Positions 1 to 5,665 of a stretch of DNA of 5,912 nt are shown here, piece after piece; position 1 is the first letter of the stretch, and every line of letters starts with the position of its first letter. The position numbers and the translations under genes were made by a program. The notes below the pieces were generated by a model that saw nothing but the letters and a program-made list of their open reading frames with translations, did no database searches and was not told where the DNA came from. The stretch spans positions 1 through 5,912 of the forward strand of contig JAFUWR010000143.1 in NCBI GenBank assembly GCA_017471125.1. The letters are read 5' to 3'. The DNA comes from Clostridia bacterium. Its GTDB lineage: Bacteria; Bacillota; Clostridia; Christensenellales; Aristaeellaceae.

Positions 1-327
1 CGTCCGCACGGAGGCAAGGCGTGTCTTCAGGCTTGCATATATCGAGGCGTATATCGGCTGGCTCATGATGGTATCCGGGGTGATGCTCCACGTCAGCGTC
101 TTAGAAGCTGCGTTTGCCCAAGAGCAGGAGGTTTCCGCCTGAACGACAGGAGCCCACCAACCATCCCCCGAATAGCCCATGTCCGCATTCGTGAAGCACA
201 GGCGCAGTCCTGCCTTGGTGATCTTGCTGCCAAAGGTATTCTTTATGGTCATGGTGATGTCGATGGTATCTTCCGGAGCCAGAATCGTCCGGGATACCGT
301 GCAGGAAGTGACGCTAAAGTCCGCCAT
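1..327 (-). CDS. Beta-rich phage structural protein, N-terminal part only
   Basis: An open frame starts at ATG 327 and runs without a stop for 109 codons to the left edge, so the gene is 3'-truncated by the window. The start follows an AAGGGGGA ribosome binding site six bases upstream that overlaps the stop of the preceding gene. The protein begins MADFSVTSCTVSRTILAPED and continues with alternating hydrophobic strands (IDITMTIKNTFGSKITKAGL), a WW pair in GDGWWAPVV, and TLTWSITPDTI. This pattern is typical of an Ig-like or CARDB/NEW3-like beta-sandwich, but I do not recognise a specific family. Operon position makes it another tail-tip component, or the start of a larger fibre whose remainder lies outside the window. 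Confidence is good for a real gene and low for function. Confidence 0.7.
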   Translation of the reverse strand, partial: MADFSVTSCTVSRTILAPEDTIDITMTIKNTFGSKITKAGLRLCFTNADMGYSGDGWWAPVVQAETSCSWANAASKTLTWSITPDTIMSQPIYASIYASLKTRLASVRT

Positions 328-333
328 TTCGAT

Positions 334-341
334 TCCCCCTT
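334..341 (-). promoter_or_regulatory. Ribosome binding site of the left-edge gene, overlapping the preceding stop
   Basis: The minus strand reads TAAGGGGGA, so the TAA stop of the 453-residue gene (340-342) shares two bases with the AAGGGGGA Shine-Dalgarno sequence. The spacer to ATG 327 is six bases. It supports the start chosen for the truncated left-edge gene. Confidence 0.75.
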
Positions 342-1701
342 AAATGTCGGTCATCTTGAATGCCAGCCCGCCGTCCGTGGTACGCCGCAGCTGATAGTTG
401 CCAAACTGCACATAATTGCCCGCGAACCGGCTGTATTTGCTGCCGTTCATCACGACGTTGACGCTTTCGCTGTCGATGAGCACTTCGCCAGTGGACTGGT
501 TGTCGCCTACGTGAAGGCCGTCGTTGTCGATGCGTACAACGCGCTTGAAGTCCGCTCTGGCGGCGTCAGCGGTGGCCTGTGCAGTGCTCGCCGCTACCTG
601 CGCCTCATAGGCGATCTGCGAGATAGCAGTCAACTCTCCATCGATCAGTCGGAACATGGGATGTTCTGGGTAGAAGTACATCTGATAGGTGGAGTACATG
701 TAGCCCAAGGCAATGTAGGTCAGTATTTCATTCGCCGGAGCCGTCGTCAGCCAGTTTTCGCTGGACACCACAAAGCTATTGCCAATGAGCGTACCTGCGA
801 GGTATAATGTGGCATACTGCGTAGCCGTCCACGAACTGCCTGCATTGTTTCTCAGTGTACAGCTGGGGTAGCTCAGGTAGTTGTTTGAACCGGTGGCTGC
901 TGCCGTGATTGCTGAGCCCGCCCACAGGATGGGCTTGTCCACATCGAATATGGAACCTGCTGCCAGATGGAAGTATCCGCTGGAATCGCCGACGATCACA
1001 CGAGACGCGCTGATGGCAGTTTTGGCCTTGATGACATTGTTGAAGCGGATGCGGTCGTAGGTGTCGCTGTTGATCGAACGGCAGATCCACCAGCCGGTAT
1101 AGGTGCCGGTGCCAATCGTCACGCCGACCCTATAGATCATCTGCACCATATTCCCTGCAGCGATATGCGTCGTGCAGCGCGTGGTGCTGTTGATATAGAC
1201 TGCCTTTGCTCCGGTCGTGCCGCCACCCGAGAGCGTCAGGTTAAGCGTTGCAGAGGTACTCGTCCCCGCGTAGGGAAGCCAGTAGAGGATCGTCTGCCCA
1301 TCCACCAGGGAGGCGAACGACGCCCGGCCCGTCCAGGCATAGGTGGATGAAGTCTGTGTTCCCACAATACACTCGGTGCTGGACAGTGCCTGCGCCGCCT
1401 CGCCCTCCGCAGTCTGCGCGAGATTGTACGCCTGCTTTGCCGCTTCATATGAAGATGAAAGCGAAATGTCGCTGTAGACAAAGGAGCTGTCCGAGAACAC
1501 ATTCAGGTCGCAGAAGTACAGGCTGTTCGTGCTGCCCGCTGTGTACGATGGCTCCGCTGTGACCCAACTGCCGCCCGGCGGATTCGCCGTGGGCTTGGCA
1601 GGCTTCGCGGATGTGGAGGATTGCAGCAGATAGTACCGTGTGCAGGATTGAAGGTCGCGCACAGCGGAGAGCGTGATGGTTGCCGATGCTTTGATCGCCA
1701 T
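340..1701 (-). CDS. Modular tail-tip / putative receptor-binding protein
   Basis: This 453-residue protein is probably a distal tail appendage and a candidate for receptor binding; that role is inferred from position and architecture. Residues 1-80 (TITLSAVRDLQSCTRYYLLQ ... GGSWVTAEPSYTAGSTNSLYF) look like a small beta domain that, from memory, recurs in tail proteins of clostridial prophages, often fused to Tal. Residues 82-107 are an Ala-rich helical or coiled-coil linker (SSYEAAKQAYNLAQTAEGEA). Residues 108-354 are an unassigned region rich in Thr, Ser, Tyr and Trp that looks all-beta and includes FDVDKPILWAG. Residues 358-386 form a second Ala-rich helix (QVAASTAQATADAARADFKR). Residues 388-453 (RIDNDGLHVGDNQ ... 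NYVQFGNYQLRR) resemble a C-terminal domain often found at the end of such tail proteins. The ATG at 1701 has GGAGGG seven bases upstream; the ATGs at 1708 and 1705 are out of frame. No catalytic motif was seen. Confidence 0.8.
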   Translation of the reverse strand: MAIKASATITLSAVRDLQSCTRYYLLQSSTSAKPAKPTANPPGGSWVTAEPSYTAGSTNSLYFCDLNVFSDSSFVYSDISLSSSYEAAKQAYNLAQTAEGEAAQALSSTECIVGTQTSSTYAWTGRASFASLVDGQTILYWLPYAGTSTSATLNLTLSGGGTTGAKAVYINSTTRCTTHIAAGNMVQMIYRVGVTIGTGTYTGWWICRSINSDTYDRIRFNNVIKAKTAISASRVIVGDSSGYFHLAAGSIFDVDKPILWAGSAITAAATGSNNYLSYPSCTLRNNAGSSWTATQYATLYLAGTLIGNSFVVSSENWLTTAPANEILTYIALGYMYSTYQMYFYPEHPMFRLIDGELTAISQIAYEAQVAASTAQATADAARADFKRVVRIDNDGLHVGDNQSTGEVLIDSESVNVVMNGSKYSRFAGNYVQFGNYQLRRTTDGGLAFKMTDI

Positions 1702-1708
1702 TCATCAT

Positions 1709-1714
1709 CCCTCC
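1709..1714 (-). promoter_or_regulatory. Ribosome binding site of the 453-residue gene
   Basis: GGAGGG lies seven bases before ATG 1701, in the 15-bp gap after the TGA of the Ig-repeat gene (1717-1719). It selects the ATG at 1701 over two closer out-of-frame ATGs at 1708 and 1705. Confidence 0.8.
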
Positions 1715-1716
1715 AA

Positions 1717-3123
1717 TCAACCTTCCAGCTGCGCAATGTAGCTCGCCTTGTTGGTCACGTCCCCGGCGGAGATCGTCAGTGTCTGGCCGGTTGCCGTCGC
1801 CGTAGTCGCACCATCCTTATACCACTTGATGGTTCCCAGCGCTGCGATCTGCGCGCTGTTTAGCTCGGTTCCGCCCTGGTACACATGCGCCGTCAGAGTG
1901 GTGGCAATGGCAGAGTTTTTGAAGATGGTGCCATTGGAACTGGTGATTGCTATCGTGATGGCGTCCTCTCCGGCTTCTCCCTGCGGCCCCTGGCTTCCCG
2001 TCGCGCCGGTCAGCGCTTTCGACCATGTGAACTTCTTCACAAAGGTCTGGCTGTTGCAGCTGAATGTCAGCGTGATCTCGCCGGTGTATGTCGTAGTAGA
2101 GCCGAAGGTGGCGTTGGCGGCGACATTGAGCACAAGTGAACCGTCCGCACTGGCCGTGCCCGCATTGTTGCTGCCGAGCGTGACGCCGCTTGGCAGCGTG
2201 GAATACGCCACCGTGCATGCAGCGCGGGTCGTGCCTATGTAGCCTGCGAACGGGATTGTAATCGTCATAGCCGCTTTCGCCTTGCCGTCAAGGGTGCATG
2301 GCACAGATACAGCCTCGTTTCCGCACACCACGCTGGTGGCGCTGGTTCCATTGTTGCCGGGATTACCTTGCGGCCCCTGACTACCCGTGGCCCCGGTAAG
2401 GGACTTCGACCAGGTGAAGGTTTTTGTGCCCACTGTGGTGGAACTGTACTTGAAAGTCAACGTGATCGTGCCTTCATTCGCGCCACCCAGGTTGGAGGCC
2501 GCAGCCACATTCAGCACCAGACTGCCCTCTGCGGAAGCCGTTCCGGGTGTGTTCGTGTTGAGCGTGATGCCCGATGGTAGCGTGGAGTAAGTCACAGTAC
2601 AAGCCCGGCGGGTAGTGCCCTGGAAGATGGAGAACGGGATGGTGATGGTTCCCGACGCCAGTGTCTTGCCGTCCTTGTCGCAGGCCAGCACCTGGGCTTC
2701 ATTGCCTACCAGGATGGAATAGGGGGCAGTTCCGGTCGCACCGGTCAGCGCGATGCCGATGGCCACCGACTTGTGCAGCGTGATGTCGCCGCCATCCAGC
2801 ACCACGGGGATGTCGATCTTGCCGCCGAAAGTTGTCAGGATGGCCTGGGTGAGCGCTGTGGTCGCTGTGAACGTGAGCGTCGGCGCGATGGTGTCGTCGT
2901 CCGAGGTGACCGTCACGCCGGTGGGCAGAGACAGCGAGGTCGTGTCCACCGCAGCCGTGACCGCCTTGGAGCCGCAGTAACCATAAATCGTCGTGGAAAA
3001 GCTCTGTGTGGATTTTACCTTGGTCGTATCGCCGGCGAAGGTGAAAGCGTCCGTGGAAAGGTTCACAGCATAGCCGTCCGTCAGGTCGACGATGCTGATC
3101 TGGTCAGATGATCTGATAGCCAT
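1717..3123 (-). CDS. Tail-tip protein with tandem Ig-like repeats and collagen-like linkers
   Basis: This 468-residue protein is probably a structural appendage of the baseplate, but its exact role is unknown. Three beta-rich modules are visible at about residues 12-130, 137-243 and 264-372. Modules 2 and 3 align almost end to end, sharing GNEA, TITIPF, YSTLPSG, GTASA, GSLVLNVAA, TLTF and FTWSK. Module 1 is diverged but ends in the same LTGATG motif. Modules 2 and 3 are each followed by a collagen-like Gly-X-Y run (GATGSQGPQG...), and the C-terminal 80 residues form another Ig-like domain resembling the C-terminus of Tal. Gly-X-Y runs in phage proteins usually mark trimeric stalks, so a trimer is a reasonable inference. 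There is no enzymatic motif, signal peptide or membrane segment. The ATG at 3123 is preceded by AGGAGG seven bases upstream, which overlaps the Tal stop codon. Alternative roles are a head or tail-tube decoration, though the position next to Tal favours the tail tip. Confidence 0.85.
   Translation of the reverse strand: MAIRSSDQISIVDLTDGYAVNLSTDAFTFAGDTTKVKSTQSFSTTIYGYCGSKAVTAAVDTTSLSLPTGVTVTSDDDTIAPTLTFTATTALTQAILTTFGGKIDIPVVLDGGDITLHKSVAIGIALTGATGTAPYSILVGNEAQVLACDKDGKTLASGTITIPFSIFQGTTRRACTVTYSTLPSGITLNTNTPGTASAEGSLVLNVAAASNLGGANEGTITLTFKYSSTTVGTKTFTWSKSLTGATGSQGPQGNPGNNGTSATSVVCGNEAVSVPCTLDGKAKAAMTITIPFAGYIGTTRAACTVAYSTLPSGVTLGSNNAGTASADGSLVLNVAANATFGSTTTYTGEITLTFSCNSQTFVKKFTWSKALTGATGSQGPQGEAGEDAITIAITSSNGTIFKNSAIATTLTAHVYQGGTELNSAQIAALGTIKWYKDGATTATATGQTLTISAGDVTNKASYIAQLEG
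1720..1959 (-). other. C-terminal Ig-like domain of the 468-residue protein
   Basis: Residues 389-468, following the second Gly-X-Y run. It resembles the Tal C-terminal domain rather than the three upstream modules of its own protein: 8 of 16 residues are identical across the signature at 395-410. Confidence 0.7.
1963..2007 (-). repeat. Collagen-like Gly-X-Y run, second
   Basis: Residues 373-387 read as five Gly-X-Y triplets: GAT GSQ GPQ GEA GED. It joins module 3 to the C-terminal Ig-like domain. The first three triplets match the first run exactly in protein sequence; the end is more acidic. Confidence 0.75.
1978..2334 (-). repeat. Ig-like module 3 plus start of collagen-like run (coding repeat copy B)
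   Basis: Residues 264-382 of the 468-residue protein, the second clear copy of the module. It is slightly longer than copy A because of extra residues near NATFGSTTTYTGE. It carries two extra cysteines (C267 and C356) where copy A has valine and tyrosine. Confidence 0.85.
2341..2394 (-). repeat. Collagen-like Gly-X-Y run, first
   Basis: Residues 244-261 read as six Gly-X-Y triplets: GAT GSQ GPQ GNP GNN GTS. It links Ig-like modules 2 and 3. Such short runs in phage fibres often act as trimeric linkers; trimerisation here is inferred. Confidence 0.75.
2365..2715 (-). repeat. Ig-like module 2 plus start of collagen-like run (coding repeat copy A)
   Basis: Residues 137-253 of the 468-residue protein. 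This copy aligns with the downstream one over its whole length: SILVGNEA versus SVVCGNEA, GTITIPF versus MTITIPF, CTVTYSTLPSGITL versus CTVAYSTLPSGVTL, GTASAEGSLVLNVAA versus GTASADGSLVLNVAA, and FTWSKSLTGATGSQGPQG versus FTWSKALTGATGSQGPQG. It is a protein-level tandem repeat, diverged at the DNA level. Confidence 0.85.
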
Positions 3124-3130
3124 GAAAGAT

Positions 3131-3136
3131 CCTCCT
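3131..3136 (-). promoter_or_regulatory. Ribosome binding site of the Ig-repeat gene, overlapping the Tal stop
   Basis: The minus strand reads TGAGGAGG: the final A of the Tal stop codon (3136-3138) is the first base of AGGAGG. The spacer to ATG 3123 is seven bases. Terminating ribosomes sit directly on this site, so translational coupling is likely. Confidence 0.85.
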
Positions 3137-5634
3137 CAGTCTGTTATGAGAGCGCAGCGGAACGTGGCCTTCACGTCCACATCCGCCGGGCCAAGCGTAA
3201 GCCGGAAGCCTCCGTCCGAGAGGCGCGTATCGTCGGTAGAAATGATGCCATACCTGTCCTCGTCCATTCGCAGCCATTCCCACTGCAGGTGGGCGGTTGC
3301 CCCGAAGGCCGCCCTGAGCGCTGTCAGGTTCTCTATGATCTGCTTCCCATAATGAACGGATACAGAAAGCACCGTGGAGACGTTATTATCTTTGAATACC
3401 GTACCCCGGCTACTGTCGATGTGCAGCACAGCGGGAGTAGCGTCCTGCATGGCCTCCTCGACGCTGTCGTCCACCTGGCCTACCACAAGCTCAATGAAGT
3501 CCTGGGACTGGATGATAGACGTGTTCAGCTGATCAATGAATGCCTGCCGGGCAAAGAGCTGGTCGACGTCAATTCGTGCAGCGTCGATCTGATTCACCAG
3601 CGCGAAGGTCGCCAGCAGGTTTCCTGTGTTCAAGTCGGAAGCAGTAATGGACGTTTCCAGGATGACCCACCCGGCCTCCGTCTGCCCGGCGTCGATCTCC
3701 TGCTCCGTCACCGTTGTGAGCGCGCCGGTGACATTGCCGCTGCTGTCCACGTCGATGGTGTAGTAGTTTCCGTCGCTGGCCCGGACGCACAGGTTGCCGA
3801 TGGACGCCCCGATCATCTGCGCGTACTCCACCGCCAGGTTGCGGATGAACACCTGCCCGGCTGCGCCGTAGTCCAGATTCATGGACTGCGCCACCAGGTG
3901 CCGAATGGTCGCTGCGTCGAAGGTGGCCGTTCCGCAGGTGATGACCGTAAATGCCGCCAGCGCCGCCGCGAGGCTGTCCGTCTCGATGTCATGGGCGGTC
4001 AGGCTGGCGATCTTCGCGGCCCCGGCTTCTATCGCTCCCGCATTCAGGCTGTTGATGGTCGCTGCCGCGATGTGGGCAAACTCAATCGCCGCCGACTGAA
4101 TGTTCGCCGCGCCGATGGCTGCGTTCTGGATGTGGGCATTCCCGATGGCCGCTTCCTGGATCTGCAGCTCGCCGACCGAGCCCTCCTGAAGCTGCCCGAT
4201 GCCCACAGAGCCCAGAGCCAGCTTGCTGCCGGAAATGATGCCGGTGGGTAGCTGCCGGGAGGAGATCATGCTGGCGCTCACGGTGTCCTCCACGGAGCCC
4301 AGCGTCATCTTCTCGTACTGGCGCGTCAGGCAGTTGTAGGTGTAGGACGTCATACGCATGGCCACTTCCACGCCCACGCGCCGAGCGATCACGCGAACGG
4401 TGTCCCCCAGGAAGATACTCTGCAGAAAGCTGTACTGGCTGTACTCCTCCGTCTGCGTGACGTCGATGAACTCCACCGTGAGCGTGACAACGGGAAGGTC
4501 ACACCCCTTGTCAAACTCCGCCTGCGCCGCCTGACGCATCTGCGTATAGCACTTGGCCTTGGTCTTCTTGTTCTTTCCCTTGGTGACCTCCTTGCAATCG
4601 GACACGGCGAGATGAATCCATTTCGGGGCCGGGTAATTGGCGATATTCGGACTGTCGATATAGACCTCGGGCAGGTACAGCACCTTGCCGTCCTTGTCCT
4701 CGCCGGTAGGCATGATACGTGTGACAACGTCGGAAAGATCGACGTCATACTTGATGCCCGTCAGATTTTTGCCCTGGCGGATCTGGATGTTGGTGTCGCT
4801 GCCCACGCGCTCCACGATGAACACGTCGAACCAGTCCCGCTGGAGTTCCCCACCGTACTTCTCCACGATACCGCCATCACCGAGCAGGATATCCACGGGG
4901 TTCTTGTTCTCGTAGGAGACCTCCTCGGCGGTGGTGGACAGGTCGGAATAGAAGGTGAAGTCATGTTCGGACAGGCATACCGCCGACAGCTGATCCACAA
5001 CGGTCTTTCCTGAGGTGGTGTTCAGCGCAGTGAGGGTTTTGACCATGTTCTCCAGAAGGTCATAGAAGATATGGCGGGCATAGGCGGTGATCTTGTCCAG
5101 CTCCGGCACCACGCGATAGATGCGGAAGGGCTGGTCGCGCAGCTGCCGGGCCTCAATGACCTCCCCGGTGGCATCCGCGTATTGGGATGCATTTCGCACA
5201 AAGGCCAGGGACGCGGCAGGCATGTAGCCCCGCTTTCCATCCGGGCAGACGACCTCCCAGAGTGTGTCGGTGGTCTGCTCCAACACGATGACCTGCTTGC
5301 CCTTCTTATACTTGCCGAGCTTTTTATACTTGCTGCCCGTGGAGGAACGCAGAACCAGCGGATTGCGGGCGGTGTTCACCTTGTAGATGGCCTTGCCCTC
5401 GCTGTACGCCTTATAGGCCAGCGCCACCTGGGGTGTGGCAGAGGCGGGCACCGGGGCGCGGACGATGTATCCCTCCTGAAGCCTGTGCCATTTGCCGACC
5501 TCGTCCAGCGGGTGAACGATCTCCAGCTCGTATTCACCATTGAGGGTTTCCTTCACCAGCGCGGAGGATGGGGAGATGGTTCCGAGACCGTTGCCGGAGA
5601 AGTCGGTGCAATCAGCGGGATAGACACAGAGCAT
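3136..5634 (-). CDS. Tail-associated hub protein (Tal / phage minor structural protein, Prophage_tail family)
   Basis: This 832-residue protein is the likely baseplate hub that closes the tail tube below Dit and can carry host-contact or wall-degrading parts. Residues 1-80 and 150-455 resemble the Prophage_tail / minor structural protein N-terminal region, including NGEYELEIVHPLDE near residue 32, RIYRVVPELDKITAYARHIFYDLLEN near 171-196, DVVTRIMPTGEDKDG near 302 and FLGDTVRVI near 408. Residues 81-147 look like an inserted bacterial SH3-like domain (LVLRSSTGSKYKKLGKYKKG ... WEVV ... GYMPAASL). Residues 475-524 are five decapeptide units. Residues 550-730 are a low-complexity, Ala/Ile-rich region with an 'R-A-S-D-G-N-Y-Y-T-I-D-V-D-S-S-G-N-V-T' hairpin near 618. 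Residues 735-832 form an Ig-like domain. I see no convincing peptidase or lysozyme catalytic motif, so 'lysin' is family naming only. The ATG at 5634 has GGAGGTGA six bases upstream. The stop TGA overlaps the ribosome binding site of the next gene. Confidence 0.9.
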   Translation of the reverse strand: MLCVYPADCTDFSGNGLGTISPSSALVKETLNGEYELEIVHPLDEVGKWHRLQEGYIVRAPVPASATPQVALAYKAYSEGKAIYKVNTARNPLVLRSSTGSKYKKLGKYKKGKQVIVLEQTTDTLWEVVCPDGKRGYMPAASLAFVRNASQYADATGEVIEARQLRDQPFRIYRVVPELDKITAYARHIFYDLLENMVKTLTALNTTSGKTVVDQLSAVCLSEHDFTFYSDLSTTAEEVSYENKNPVDILLGDGGIVEKYGGELQRDWFDVFIVERVGSDTNIQIRQGKNLTGIKYDVDLSDVVTRIMPTGEDKDGKVLYLPEVYIDSPNIANYPAPKWIHLAVSDCKEVTKGKNKKTKAKCYTQMRQAAQAEFDKGCDLPVVTLTVEFIDVTQTEEYSQYSFLQSIFLGDTVRVIARRVGVEVAMRMTSYTYNCLTRQYEKMTLGSVEDTVSASMISSRQLPTGIISGSKLALGSVGIGQLQEGSVGELQIQEAAIGNAHIQNAAIGAANIQSAAIEFAHIAAATINSLNAGAIEAGAAKIASLTAHDIETDSLAAALAAFTVITCGTATFDAATIRHLVAQSMNLDYGAAGQVFIRNLAVEYAQMIGASIGNLCVRASDGNYYTIDVDSSGNVTGALTTVTEQEIDAGQTEAGWVILETSITASDLNTGNLLATFALVNQIDAARIDVDQLFARQAFIDQLNTSIIQSQDFIELVVGQVDDSVEEAMQDATPAVLHIDSSRGTVFKDNNVSTVLSVSVHYGKQIIENLTALRAAFGATAHLQWEWLRMDEDRYGIISTDDTRLSDGGFRLTLGPADVDVKATFRCALITD
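3139..3432 (-). other. C-terminal Ig-like domain of Tal
   Basis: Tal residues 735-832. The signature SSRGTVFKDNNVSTVL (741-756) pairs with SSNGTIFKNSAIATTL in the neighbouring protein, followed in both by a hydrophobic V-x-V-x-x-G/Q-G strand, a W-containing strand (QWEWLRMD versus IKWYKDG) and a late L-T-L/L-T-I strand. It is a predicted beta-sandwich at the distal end of the hub protein. Confidence 0.7.
4063..4212 (-). repeat. Five decapeptide (30-bp) units in Tal
   Basis: Residues 475-524 of Tal split without gaps into GSVGIGQLQE, GSVGELQIQE, AAIGNAHIQN, AAIGAANIQS and AAIEFAHIAA. The pattern is small-small-[VI]-x-x-x-x-[IL]-x-x. Weaker copies continue to about residue 550 (ATINSLNAGA, IEAGAAKIAS). 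The regular spacing suggests a beta-roll or helical stalk between the hub and the distal domains; which fold applies cannot be decided from sequence alone. Confidence 0.75.
5194..5394 (-). other. SH3-like domain inserted in the Tal N-terminal region
   Basis: Tal residues 81-147 contain the features of a bacterial SH3 (SH3b) domain: an early strand, an R-S-S/G-x-S-x-x-K-K-L-G motif, a basic K-K-G-K-Q-V-I-V-L strand, a W-E-V-V strand, and a closing G-K-R-G-Y-M-P-A-A-S-L. SH3b domains often bind cell wall peptides or glycans. The flanking sequence matches the Tal N-terminal fold on both sides, so this reads as an insertion within it. Confidence 0.65.
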
Positions 5635-5640
5635 GGGCGT

Positions 5641-5648
5641 TCACCTCC
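5641..5648 (-). promoter_or_regulatory. Ribosome binding site of the Tal gene
   Basis: The minus strand reads GGAGGTGA six bases before ATG 5634, a near-perfect Shine-Dalgarno sequence that fixes the Tal start. It lies in the 31-bp gap after the Dit stop (TAA at 5666-5668), the longest non-coding stretch in the window. No hairpin or promoter is evident in that gap. Confidence 0.85.
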
Positions 5649-5665
5649 GTTCGGTGTGGTATTCA

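Noticed and set aside
1748..2242. Plus-strand open frame with hydrophobic, membrane-like composition
   Set aside because: The hydrophobicity comes from the complement of Thr/Ser/Ala-rich Ig-like codons. It is fully antisense to the repeat gene.
1717..3123. Diversity-generating retroelement target, or a repeat region prone to phase variation
   Set aside because: No reverse transcriptase or template repeat is in the window, neither tail protein ends in a recognisable C-type lectin variable region, and the coding repeats are too diverged in DNA for frequent recombination.
3289..4251. Long plus-strand open frame (320 codons) opposite Tal
   Set aside because: It lies wholly antisense to a well-supported Tal gene. 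Its product is rich in Arg, Gly, Asp and Val with no recognisable domain, as expected from the complement of GC-rich codons.
3136..5634. Peptidase or lysozyme active site in Tal
   Set aside because: The family is often labelled endopeptidase or lysin, but I found no H-x-x-x-D, C-H or Glu-based catalytic motif in a convincing context, so no enzymatic activity is claimed.
5635..5665. Possible promoter or terminator between Dit and Tal
   Set aside because: The 31-bp gap has no -35/-10 pair and no GC-rich hairpin with a T tract; it holds only the Tal ribosome binding site.
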